Of a stretch of 64,000 nucleotides of DNA, positions 24,311-32,801 are shown piece by piece; position 1 is the stretch's first letter, and the number at the start of each line of letters is the position of its first letter. The notes beneath the pieces were generated by a model. The model had not been told where the DNA came from. It saw nothing but the letters and a program-made list of their open reading frames with translations, and ran no database searches. Source of the stretch: Frankia canadensis (GTDB lineage Bacteria; Actinomycetota; Actinomycetes; Frankiales; Frankiaceae); the NCBI RefSeq assembly GCF_900197875.1, contig NZ_FZMO01000112.1:1-64000 (forward strand). The letters run 5' to 3'. Made by a program: the position numbers and the translations under genes.

Positions 24311-25570
24311 TCAGGACCTGTGGATCTTTTCGAGAACGTCGGCGGTATGGCTAGCCGCGTTCTCCGTCTTCAGCCGGGTGGCCAGCCGCGCTGCACGTTC
24401 CCGTGGTTCGGGGGCCAGCAGGGGGGCCGCGGCGGCGACGAGGGCCCGCTCGCTCATCTCGGGGAAGCGAAGGGATGCGCCGACACCGAGGCGTTCGAGC
24501 CGGGCGCCCCAGAAGGGCTGGTCGCCGATGACCGAGCACACGACGGTCGGCAGTCCGGCTGCGACGGAGGCCGCTGTGGTGCCGGCGCCGCCATGGTGCA
24601 CGGCGATGCGGCAACGCGAGAGCACCGTGTCGTGGTCGAGGTCTCCGACGACGCACACTCGCCGGTCGGTGCTGACGCCGGTCGTGGCCCACGCCCCGCT
24701 CACCAGCGCGCGCAGCCCCAACCGGTCGGCGACCGTGCTGAGCAACTCGAGGATCCGGGGCGGATCCAGGACCGGCATGCTCCCGAATCCGAAGTACGCG
24801 GGTGGCTCACCCTCGTCCAGCCACTGGTCGACGGCGGGGTCGAGCTGGTGTTCCCCGAGCAGCCGGCGCTGCTCGGGCGACAGGGTGAGGAAACCGACCA
24901 GCGGGCGACGCTCACCCCAGTCGGCGAGTTCGGGCACCAGGAACCGGCTGTAGGCCTGGATCTCCGTCGAGCCGGCCCGCGCCAGCCGGCGTGGGGTGGG
25001 TTCCCGGGCCGGCCGCAGGCCCAGCCTCGCACGCAGCCGATTGACGTCGGCGGCGAGGACCCGCCACCCGGCGAGCTCGACCGCCGGATACATCAGGCGA
25101 TTGACGACCCGCGGCAGCCGGCGGGTGCTGGCGATGAAGAAGGGGAAATCTCCGTTGGCCCGCATCGGCGCGTGGTGCAGACATGCCATCGGCACCCCCC
25201 GCCACTCCGCGATACAGGCCGCCTCGTCCTCGGTGGTGACACCGGACACGATGAGATCGGCGCCGGCGGAGATGTCCGCCATGGCGTCTGCGATACGTTC
25301 CGTCTGCTGGCGTTTGTACCGACTGAATCCGTTCATGATTTTCCACAGGTCACCTGAAGCCAGCCAGGCCCGTACCTCTTCCGAGCCCATGAACTCATGC
25401 GCGTCGATGCCGATCGACGCTGTGTCGAGTCCCATTCTGAGACCGAAACTGGCAAGGTCCCCGGGCACGCCCAACACCACCTCGTGACCGCGCCGGGCCA
25501 GTTCGGCGCCGATTATCGCCGCGGGTTGGGCATCCCCCCGGGTGCCCATCGCGAAGATTGCAACACGCAC
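24311..25570 (-). CDS. GT1-family glycosyltransferase
   Basis: A 419-aa GT-B enzyme. MRVAIFAMGTRGDAQPAAII is the N-terminal signature of macrolide/sterol glucosyltransferases, and the donor-binding motif is CRIAVHHGGAGTTAASVAAG followed by PTVVCSVIGDQPFWGARLER. It should transfer a sugar from an NDP-sugar to a hydroxylated acceptor such as a natural product or sterol. GTG at 25570 follows GAGGAAAGG. It is upstream of the Rieske oxygenase on the same strand, so the two may act in sequence (hydroxylate, glycosylate), under the LAL regulator next door. Confidence 0.88.
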   Translation of the reverse strand: MRVAIFAMGTRGDAQPAAIIGAELARRGHEVVLGVPGDLASFGLRMGLDTASIGIDAHEFMGSEEVRAWLASGDLWKIMNGFSRYKRQQTERIADAMADISAGADLIVSGVTTEDEAACIAEWRGVPMACLHHAPMRANGDFPFFIASTRRLPRVVNRLMYPAVELAGWRVLAADVNRLRARLGLRPAREPTPRRLARAGSTEIQAYSRFLVPELADWGERRPLVGFLTLSPEQRRLLGEHQLDPAVDQWLDEGEPPAYFGFGSMPVLDPPRILELLSTVADRLGLRALVSGAWATTGVSTDRRVCVVGDLDHDTVLSRCRIAVHHGGAGTTAASVAAGLPTVVCSVIGDQPFWGARLERLGVGASLRFPEMSERALVAAAAPLLAPEPRERAARLATRLKTENAASHTADVLEKIHRS

Positions 25571-25827
25571 GGTGCAGCCTTTCCTCAGGAAATCCGACCA
25601 GCACGGTGGAGAGAAGGCCGGTACATGGGCCTGCGTCGCCGTTTTCGTGCTCTGAGGACATGGTGGCTTCGGTCGTGCTGTCCGGCGATCTCACCGGACG
25701 CATTCGCGCGGGGAACCGTCCGGAAACGCCGGTGCGGGCCCTTCGGCCGTGCAGGCGTGTCCGTGTCCGTGTCCGGTGCGGCCGGACGCCGGGCGCGCTG
25801 TCGCACGGAGAGTCTGCCCTCGCACGG

Positions 25828-25891
25828 CGGATCGGCTCAGGTGCGGATCGGCTCAGGTGCGGACCGTGTCAGGTGCGGACCGTGTCGTGTC
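25828..25891. repeat. 16-bp tandem repeats spanning the LAL stop codon
   Basis: Two identical units CGGATCGGCTCAGGTG (25828-25859) are followed by two variant units beginning CGGACCGTGTC (25860-25891). The stop codon of the LAL gene lies inside the array, so copy-number change could alter its last residues. The rest of the 25571-25868 gap shows no gene. Confidence 0.7.
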
Positions 25892-28800
25892 TCATCAGGC
25901 CGGACAGCTGGGTTCGCGCCGTCACATCCAGCTTCCCGAACACGGCACGCAGACGGTGTTCGACGGTCTTCTCGCTGAGGACGAGCTCCCGGGCGACCTG
26001 ACGGTTGGTGAGACCCGCGGCGACCAGCTTGGCGACGGCGAGCTCCGGGGTGGTCAGGCGGGATGCGTCCGGTTCCCGGCTGCGGCCTTGCCGAGGCGTC
26101 CATCCGCCGGCGACGAGCTCGTTCTCGCAGCGGTCCAGATAGGGGCGGGCGCCGAGCAGGCTGAAGGTGCCATGGGCGGCCCCGAGCTGCCTGACGGCGT
26201 CGGCGGGCCGGCCTGCCCTGCGCAGGAAGGCACCGTAGAAGTGGTGGAGCAGCGCCTGCTCGAACGGCAGGTCGACGTGTTCCCATTCGGCGAGGCCCGC
26301 ACGAAAGGCCCTGTCGGCTGCGCTCGTGTTGTCTCGGCGTGCTTCCAGGTTGCCGCGGCTGCGGGCGGCGGCGGCCATCGTGGCGCGGCGCCCACGCTGT
26401 CTGGCTGCCGCCTCGAACCGGATCAGCACCTCCTCGGCCCGTCCGAGGTCACCGACCTCCACCAGCGCGTCGACCAGGGTGTCCTGCCACCCGGAGGTCC
26501 CGGGCTCGGCATCAAGGTCCAGCAGCCCGGACCGGACCGGCGGTTCGAGAGCCGCGACGATCTCGGCGGGTAGGCCACGGGCCCGTGCCAGGTGGGCCGT
26601 GGCGATGGCCGCGCTCGCGACCAGATAGGGAAACCCGCTTTCGGCGAAGGCCTGCGTCGTCCGGACGTGTTCCTCGGCCTGCACCCAGTGGCCACGAGCC
26701 GCGGGCACCAGGACGCCGACCTGATGGCAGTACGGGAGGAGAGCGCCGTCGTCGGAGTCGGCCATCAGCGACAACGCGTGATCGCAGTGGATCGCGGCAT
26801 CGTCCCAGAGCCCCGCCCGGTACTCGGCCTGGGCGAGCGTGGTGGTGACCGACACCCGGAACAGGAGCGAGCGGCCCCGGCCGGCGGCCAGGACCCCGCC
26901 GAGGTCCCGGCGCGCGCCGGCGAAATCGTCGACGAGAGCGTGCAGGGAACCCCTGCCCGCGAGCATGTCCAGGTCAGCCATGGAGGCGACGGCGGGGTCC
27001 GGCAGGTCGGCGGCCGACTCGAGGACGGCGTCGAGATGCCCGCTCATCGCCAGCCCGCCCATCCGGATCTGCCCGATGAGGTCGAACGCCGCGTTGCCGG
27101 GGCTCAGCGCCAGCGCCCGCCCGGCCCACTCGGCGGACTCCGCGCCGAGGAGCTTCGTCTGGCAGAGGGCGGCGAGCCAGCCGGCGACCCGGGCTGCGAG
27201 CAGCGGGTCGGCGTCGGCACCACCGTCCGGGTCGCAGCGCTTCCAGGCGCTCCGTAGCCGGGTCTCGGCCTCGTCCGCGTCACCGCGCTGGAAGGCGAAG
27301 CGGCCCAGCAGGTAGTCACGCCAGGCGGTCGGCCGGAAACCGCGAACCTCACCGACCTTCCCGAGCGGATCAGGCACGTCACCCGCCAGCAGCTGGCAGT
27401 CCGCCGCTTCCAGCGTCAGCTGCTCGTAGTCGGTGCGCGACGGGGCGAGCCGGGCGGCGGCGGACAGCTGGTTCGCGGCGGCGGCCCACGCCCCCGCGGT
27501 CGCCTGCTCCCGGCCCAGCCTGGCCAGCTCCAGGGCCAGCCCGCCGTCCGGCCCGGTGGCGGCACGGGCCAGATGGTGCAGCCGCAGGGCCACCTCCTCA
27601 GCGAGAGCCGCCGCACGGATGTGCAGCTCGGCGCGGCGCGCCGGGCCGGCCTGCTCGTAGATCGCGGCGTGCACCAGCGGATGCGGGAACCGAAGACCCC
27701 ACGCGACCGGCCGCTCCATCAACAGACCCGCCGCGATCGCCTGCTCCAGGGCGGGCAGCGGCTCGTCCACCCCGCCGACGGCGGCGGCCTGGGCCAGAGT
27801 GGGATGCGCCCCGAGGACGCTGGCCGCGGTGGCCAGCTCCCGGCCCCCGGCCGGCGCCGCCGCAAGCCTCGCCACGACGAGCATCGCGAACGAGCGCGGT
27901 ACCGGCAGCGGCACGTCGAGATTGTCGAAGGCCTCCGCCGGGACCTCCTCGAGCAGCGCCCGGGCGTGCAGTGGATTGCCGCCAGTGTGGGCTCGCAGGC
28001 GGGCGCACGCCCGCCAGGACAGCGGCCCGGTGACGTGCGCGGAGCTCAGGGCCCGCAGCTCGGTGTCGTCCAGCCCCTCGAGCAGGAGGCGGACGGTCCG
28101 CTCGTCCATCAGCAGCCGGCGCAGCCCGTCCGGAAGCCGCGCGTCCACCAGATCCCGGACCATCATCAGGGCGAGCACCCGGTCGGCCCGCAACCGCCGC
28201 AGCGCGAACGTCAGCGCCTGCAGGGACGGCCGATCCGCCCAGTGCGCGTCGTCGACGACCAGCACGACCGGGCCGGACCGCTGCAGCTCGCCGAGCAGCT
28301 CGACCAGAGCCGCGCCGGCGACCAGCGGATCGGGCGACGGGCCGCGGATGGATCCCGCGGGGCCGGTCAGCTCACCCGGACCGCTCGGGGAGGGCTGGTC
28401 CGCTCGGAGGACCCGGGCCGCCTCGGCGGTCAGCTGGTCGAGCACCCCGAAACTGAGACCCGTCTCTTCCTCCTCGCCGCTCGCCCACAGCACGGCGCCG
28501 GCATCCGCCTCGCCGAGGAGATGACGGACCAGGGCCGTCTTGCCGATTCCCGCCGGGCCCTCCAGCAGCGCGACCCGCGGCCGCCCGCCGTGGACATCGG
28601 CGACCGCCCGGCGCAGCTGACGCAGCGCCTCCGGCCGCCCCACGAACGACGCCGGCCCACCATCCACCAGCAGTGCGTCCGGTATGGCGCCAGCCGCCAG
28701 GCCGGATCCCGGACCCGGCCGACCCGGCCGCAGGTCGGACACCGAGGCCGGTCCCGGGTCGGCGGCCTGCGGCTCGATCCGGGCCAACCGCCGGGCCGCC

Positions 28801-29165
28801 TCCGTCGCCGAGCGGTTGACGCTGCGCAGGCCGGCCATCCTGATCAGCAGGTCGCGGTAGGCGTCGTCCCAGCGCTGCCGGTCCCCCAGATCGTCAGGCA
28901 GCGGCCGACCGGACTCCTGCGCGACCCGGATACAGGTGTCGACGAACACCTCGAGGTGATCCTGCGTGGGCCGCACCGGCCGGCTTCTGCTGATCATTCC
29001 GTCGACGGTGCTGCGTTTCAGGCGCAACGGCGGTTCCCCGGGCCGCCGTCGGGGGGTCTTCGCACTGGCGGCCACCAGATCCCGGATCGACAGACCCGCG
29101 GCATCCCGCAGCGCCCGCAACCGCTCCGCGAACTCCGGCCGGGGATCCGGCGCACCACCCACCAA
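25869..29165 (-). CDS. Giant LuxR-type (LAL) regulator with XRE-like N-terminus
   Basis: A 1098-aa protein. Residues about 10-85 resemble an XRE-type segment (FAERLRALRDAAGLSIRDLV). Residues about 175-420 form an AAA/STAND ATPase with Walker A GPAGIGKT (203-210) and Walker B LVVDDAHWAD. Then come about 550 residues of helical TPR-like repeats and a C-terminal LuxR HTH (LTTPELAVAKLVAAGLTNRQ, VLSEKTVEHRLRAVFGKLDV). LALs activate nearby biosynthetic operons on binding an inducer and ATP; the adjacent GT1-Rieske pair is the obvious target. The start is GTG at 29165, just downstream of a 39-bp inverted repeat. Confidence 0.92.
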   Translation of the reverse strand: MVGGAPDPRPEFAERLRALRDAAGLSIRDLVAASAKTPRRRPGEPPLRLKRSTVDGMISRSRPVRPTQDHLEVFVDTCIRVAQESGRPLPDDLGDRQRWDDAYRDLLIRMAGLRSVNRSATEAARRLARIEPQAADPGPASVSDLRPGRPGPGSGLAAGAIPDALLVDGGPASFVGRPEALRQLRRAVADVHGGRPRVALLEGPAGIGKTALVRHLLGEADAGAVLWASGEEEETGLSFGVLDQLTAEAARVLRADQPSPSGPGELTGPAGSIRGPSPDPLVAGAALVELLGELQRSGPVVLVVDDAHWADRPSLQALTFALRRLRADRVLALMMVRDLVDARLPDGLRRLLMDERTVRLLLEGLDDTELRALSSAHVTGPLSWRACARLRAHTGGNPLHARALLEEVPAEAFDNLDVPLPVPRSFAMLVVARLAAAPAGGRELATAASVLGAHPTLAQAAAVGGVDEPLPALEQAIAAGLLMERPVAWGLRFPHPLVHAAIYEQAGPARRAELHIRAAALAEEVALRLHHLARAATGPDGGLALELARLGREQATAGAWAAAANQLSAAARLAPSRTDYEQLTLEAADCQLLAGDVPDPLGKVGEVRGFRPTAWRDYLLGRFAFQRGDADEAETRLRSAWKRCDPDGGADADPLLAARVAGWLAALCQTKLLGAESAEWAGRALALSPGNAAFDLIGQIRMGGLAMSGHLDAVLESAADLPDPAVASMADLDMLAGRGSLHALVDDFAGARRDLGGVLAAGRGRSLLFRVSVTTTLAQAEYRAGLWDDAAIHCDHALSLMADSDDGALLPYCHQVGVLVPAARGHWVQAEEHVRTTQAFAESGFPYLVASAAIATAHLARARGLPAEIVAALEPPVRSGLLDLDAEPGTSGWQDTLVDALVEVGDLGRAEEVLIRFEAAARQRGRRATMAAAARSRGNLEARRDNTSAADRAFRAGLAEWEHVDLPFEQALLHHFYGAFLRRAGRPADAVRQLGAAHGTFSLLGARPYLDRCENELVAGGWTPRQGRSREPDASRLTTPELAVAKLVAAGLTNRQVARELVLSEKTVEHRLRAVFGKLDVTARTQLSGLMRHDTVRT

Positions 29166-29182
29166 AACCCCCCGCCCGAGGC

Positions 29183-29221
29183 ATCCCTCGGGTGTCCGGC
29201 GGCGCCGGACACCCGAGGGAT
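29183..29221. terminator. 39-bp perfect inverted repeat before the LAL gene
   Basis: Two perfect 18-nt arms (29183-29200 and 29204-29221) around three bases, 17 bp upstream of the LAL start codon. It could insulate the gene from transcription through the IS/intron region, or form a leader hairpin or operator for the LAL gene. Confidence 0.55.
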
Positions 29222-29303
29222 CACGATAACTCGCACCGTGACCGAATGGCCGGGAGCCGTGACGAATGCAGCCGGCTCGGTGTGCCTACAGGTCCCGCAG
29301 TCG

Positions 29304-29481
29304 TCAGCCTCGGACAGTCACAGGCCCGCGGCGGCCGGGTGGGATGAACTGGTAGCCGGCTCGGCGAAGCCTGTTGATCACGGTGGAGCGCAGGGTCGCG
29401 ATGTTGGTCGGGATGTTGCCGGTGCGCAGGGTGGAGGCGTCTTCGCCGAATGACACATCGCGGACGTAGTGGACCTTGTTC
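29304..29481 (-). mobile_element. ISAs1-family transposase fragment (C-terminal), split by an intron
   Basis: The minus strand reads ENKVHYVRDVSFGEDASTLR then TGNIPTNIATLRSTVINRLR, the C-terminal part of ISAs1/H-repeat transposases. It ends with a changed tail and TGA at 29304. Upstream sequence is cut at 29482, exactly where the group II intron begins on the opposite strand. Confidence 0.75.
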
Positions 29482-31530
29482 GTGTGCCCAGGAGACGGGA
29501 GGTGACGCCGTGTAAGTGGCCGATCTGACTGTCGTAAGCCTGTCGTCGCTTGCCGGTGAGAGTCCGGTCCGGGTAGCTGCCAGGAGGCCCGGTAGCAGGC
29601 TGGCGGCTTCGTCTGGAAACGGGCGGGGTCGAAGCCCAGCGTCGAAAGCCCTGTTAGGGGGAGCGACAGTGCGGTCCGTAGCATCACGCGAAGCCTGCGG
29701 CGTCGTTATTCACCTCGTCCTTTGGGTGGGGCAAGGGAGTGCCGAGCCTCTCGAACTCGAGGTGAAGGCCATGGAAGCGGTGAAGACCCTGGAGTCGCAG
29801 CCGTGAGGAACTCCCCGGCGTAAGGGGCGCGGAACGTACTGATAGTGGCGGCGGGAACTGGGGAGGCCCTCTCCGGCCCGGCAGACTGCGGAAATCTGCT
29901 GGAAAGCCGTGCCTTATAACCGGTGATCCCGGGAAGTGGGTGGCGGGCCGGGCGGGCGTCGGAGGCGGCCATAGTACCGATCGAGCCGACCGGACAACAC
30001 AACCGGCGGTGAGGGAAGGGCCGCTGCTTCGTCGATGCGTGGAGTTGGAAAGGAGGGGCCCGGTGAGTGCCATGGTTGCTAGTCCCGCCGCCGGTGGATC
30101 CGATGTGGATTCGGTCCGTGCCTTGCAGCACACGCTTTACCGGACGGCCAAGGCCGATCCCGGACGGAAGTTTCATGCGCTCTGGGACAAGGTTCACCGC
30201 GGGGACGTCCTGGAGCGTGCGTGGGTCAAGGTGCGTGCCAACAGGGGCGCTCCTGGCATCGACCACACCACGGTGGCCCAGGTTGAGGAGTAGGGGGTGA
30301 CCCGGCTGCTGGGCGAGCTGGCCACCGAGCTGCGGGAAGGGGCGTACCGGCCGATGCCGCTGCGGCGGGTCTGGATCCCCAAACCTGGGGGGAAAGACGA
30401 AATGCGGCCGTTGTCGATTCCCGCTGTTCGAGACCGCATCGTGCAGACGGCGCTCAGGATCGTGCTCGAGCCGGTCTTCGAGGCCGACATGGCCGGGTGT
30501 TCGTTCGGGTTCCGCCCGCGACGCTCGGCCCACGACGCCCTGCAGGTACTCGTCGACGAGTGCTATCGGGGCAGGCGGTGGGTGGTGGAGACGGACATCG
30601 CCGACTGTTTCACGGCGATCCCGTTCGACGGTTTGATGCGGGCGATCGAGGAACGGGTCTGCGACCAGTCGCTGCTCAGGCTCTTGCGTGCGGTCCTGCG
30701 CGCCGGGGTGATGGGTGGCAGTGAGGTGAGGCGGCCGGTTAGCGGGACTCCACAAGGGGGTCCGCTGTCGCCGTTGCTCTGCAACGTTTACCTGCACCGG
30801 CTTGACCGGGAGTGGGATGAGGGTGACGGGGCGCTGGTGAGGTTTGCCGACGATCTGCTGGTGATGTGCTGGTCGCGAGATCAGGCGGAGCGGGCGTTGG
30901 AGCGCCTGATCCGCCTGCTCGCCGATCTGGGCCTTACGCCCAAAGCGGCAAAGACCCGTATCGTGCACCTCCAGCCTGATGGTGGGGGCTTTGATTTTCT
31001 CGGCTTTCATCATCGGCTGGTGCGGTCCCGGGGAGTTCTCGGGAAGCCGAAGGTGACGTTTCTCGCGCGCTGGCCTTCGGACAGGGCGATGCGGCACGCT
31101 CGGGACCGGATACGGGAGATAACCGCCCGGTCTCAGCAGCTGCTGTCGCCGGAGGTGATCGTGGAACAGCTCAACGTCTTTCTTCGGGGCTGGGCTGGGT
31201 ACTTCCGCTTCGGGCACTCTGCCCGGCGCCTTGTCGCTATCTGGTGGTTTGCGCGGGGGCGGCTGGCCCGGTTCGTCCGGGCTCGCTACCGGCGCAGCAT
31301 GGGGTTCGGCTGGTGGGTTCTCGTGAGCTCACGGCCGGTTGACCTCGGACTGGTCAGCCTGTCTGGGATAACTGTCTCGCCCAGGGCTGGGAAGCCCTGG
31401 TGGGAGAAACCGAATGCCGGCGGTGAACGACGTCGGTAAGCCGTGTGAGGGAGAACCTCATGCACGGATTGACGGGGGGCGGCTGGAGACGGAGCATGCC
31501 AGGGACGGCCGGGATGAAAAACGTGCGGGA
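29482..31530 (+). mobile_element. Group II intron, inserted antisense in the ISAs1 remnant
   Basis: The 5' end GTGTGCCCAGGAG fits the conserved GUGYG start. Domain I elements follow (GTGAGAGTCCGGTCC, CCCAGCGTCGAAAGCCC, then CTCCCCGGCGTAAGG near 29810). The reverse-transcriptase gene occupies domain IV. A 34-nt domain V (AAGCCGTGTGAGGG, loop, CATGCACGGATT) spans 31438-31471 and overlaps the RT stop codon. The 3' splice point is uncertain: domain VI may end anywhere to about 31540. The expected second half of the ISAs1 gene does not follow, so the 3' flank has been rearranged. Confidence 0.8.
30063..31439 (+). pseudogene. Group II intron reverse transcriptase/maturase with in-frame amber stop
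   Basis: GTG at 30063 follows AAAGGAGG. RT blocks are RANRGAPGIDHTTVAQVEE, then MRPLSIPAVRDRIVQTALRI, SFGFRPRRSAHDALQVL, TDIADCFTAI, GTPQGGPLSPLLCNVYLHRL, the catalytic FADD (YADD variant) and the maturase region with FLRGWAGYFRFGHSARRL. TAG at 30291-30293 interrupts the frame between QVEE and GVTRLLGEL; the next frame is in phase, and relatives carry Tyr or Glu here, so one base change explains the stop. No HNH endonuclease domain follows. RT activity would need readthrough or a suppressor. Confidence 0.85.
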
Positions 31531-31596
31531 AACCGCGCGGACAAAGGTACCGGACCATGTGCCTAAAGCGAGATGCCACCGCGCCAGTCGCCCACC

Positions 31597-31919
31597 CTAC
31601 TCGGTGACCTCCGTCGGCAACGCCCCAAACTCCCGCACCTGGCGCAGGAACTCCTCGTCCGACAGCTGGTCGACGGCTACCTCACCACCGCGGTGCGCGG
31701 CCGTGGACCAGCCCGAGACGGCGAGCAGACGCGGGGCGGGGCCGCCCTCGCGCTCCACCGCCACCGTGAGCCGGTAGGCGAGCAGAGCACCCATACTGTG
31801 CCCGAAGAAAGCGAACGGCCGGCCGTCCAGCTCATCCTCGACGGCGTCGTAGAGGGCCTCCACCAACGGCTCCCAGGCCGTGTACGGGGCCTCGGCCCGC
31901 CGGTTCTGCCGGCCCGGTA
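31597..31919 (-). pseudogene. Type II thioesterase fragment
   Basis: The minus-strand frame ending with TAG at 31597 reads LPGRQNRRAEAPYTAWEPLV then RPFAFFGHSMGALLAYRLTV, the substrate-pocket and GHSMGA nucleophile motifs of proof-reading thioesterases of PKS/NRPS clusters. It is truncated at the N-terminus, where it meets an MFS fragment at 31918, and it ends after about 107 residues, before the catalytic His. No PKS or NRPS gene is in the window. Confidence 0.75.
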
Positions 31920-32441
31920 GTTGGCTACGGCCTGGCCTATGCGTCCGGGCTCATCATGGCCGGGCGGCTCGGCGACATCTTCGGCCGCAGACGGCTGTAC
32001 GCCATCGGGCTGTTGCTGTTCACGGTGTCGTCGCTCCTGTGCGGGCTCGCCCCGGATCCCGTCGTGCTGATGCTCGCCCGGGTAGTGCAGGGCGTGGCCG
32101 CCGCCGTGCTGTCACCGCAGGTGCTGACCATCCTGGGTACCGCGTACACCGGGCTCGCCCGGCAGCGCGCCTTCACCGCGTACGGACTCGTGCTCGCGTC
32201 GGCGTCGGTGGGGGGCCAGCTGATCGGCGGGCTGCTGATCAAGGCCGATGTGGCCGGCCTGGGCTGGCGCAGCTGCTTCCTGATCAACGTGCCGATCGGC
32301 GTGCTGGCGCTGCTGCTGACCCCCCGGGTGGTGCCGGAGTCCCGAGCCGACGGCAGCGGCAGGCTCGACATTGTGGGCACGGTGCTGGTGACGCTCGGCC
32401 TGGCGGCCGTCGTGCTCCCACTCGTCGAGGGACGTGAGTAA
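31918..32441 (+). pseudogene. DHA2 MFS transporter fragment
   Basis: The frame reads VGYGLAYASGLIMAGRLGDI then FGRRRLYAIGLLLF, VMLARVVQGVAAAVLSPQVL and WRSCFLINVPIGVLALLLTP, membrane helices 2-6 of an EmrB/QacA pump. It lacks helix 1 and everything after helix 7, ending at TAA 32441 next to an IS701 fragment. Non-functional. Confidence 0.8.
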
Positions 32442-32499
32442 GGGTTCTCAAAAGGCATGACAGTTTCCCAAAATGGATTTCGTCGATCTATGTCCTGGC

Positions 32500-32707
32500 T
32501 GAACTCCGCGAGCGTCCACCCGTTCTTCCGTTCCGTCCGAGACAACAACCCTGCCACATATGCCTGCGCCTGCGCACGAGGCTGCTCGGACCGGAAACAG
32601 CCCTTCAAGCGGGCGAACAGCTCTTCCAGCTCCGCATCCCACACCGCGACGTCCGTCTCGGATACGCTGCCCGGCGCGGCCGCCGTCGCATCCTCATGTG
32701 TATTCAC
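32500..32707 (-). mobile_element. IS701-type transposase fragment (N-terminal)
   Basis: From GTG at 32707 the frame reads VWDAELEELFARLKGCFRSE, then QAYVAGLLSRTERKNGWTLA, the N-terminal domain of IS701 transposases. Similarity stops after WTLAE and the frame runs on into the antisense of the MFS fragment. Confidence 0.75.
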
Positions 32708-32801
32708 AAGCCATGAAGATCACGCGGTGGCCGCCCCATGCCACCCGGCGCGCCGCACCCCCGAACAAGGACCACATGGCAGCCGCTGGGACTGTGTAGT
32801 A

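Noticed and set aside
27573-29453. 626-residue plus-strand open frame opposite the LAL gene
   Set aside because: Gln/Arg/Gly-rich antisense translation with no domain or ribosome site. The same applies to long frames opposite the SARP-like gene (46143-48785), MMPL (48870-51359), the helicase (37580-39100) and the FadB-like gene (59353-61344).
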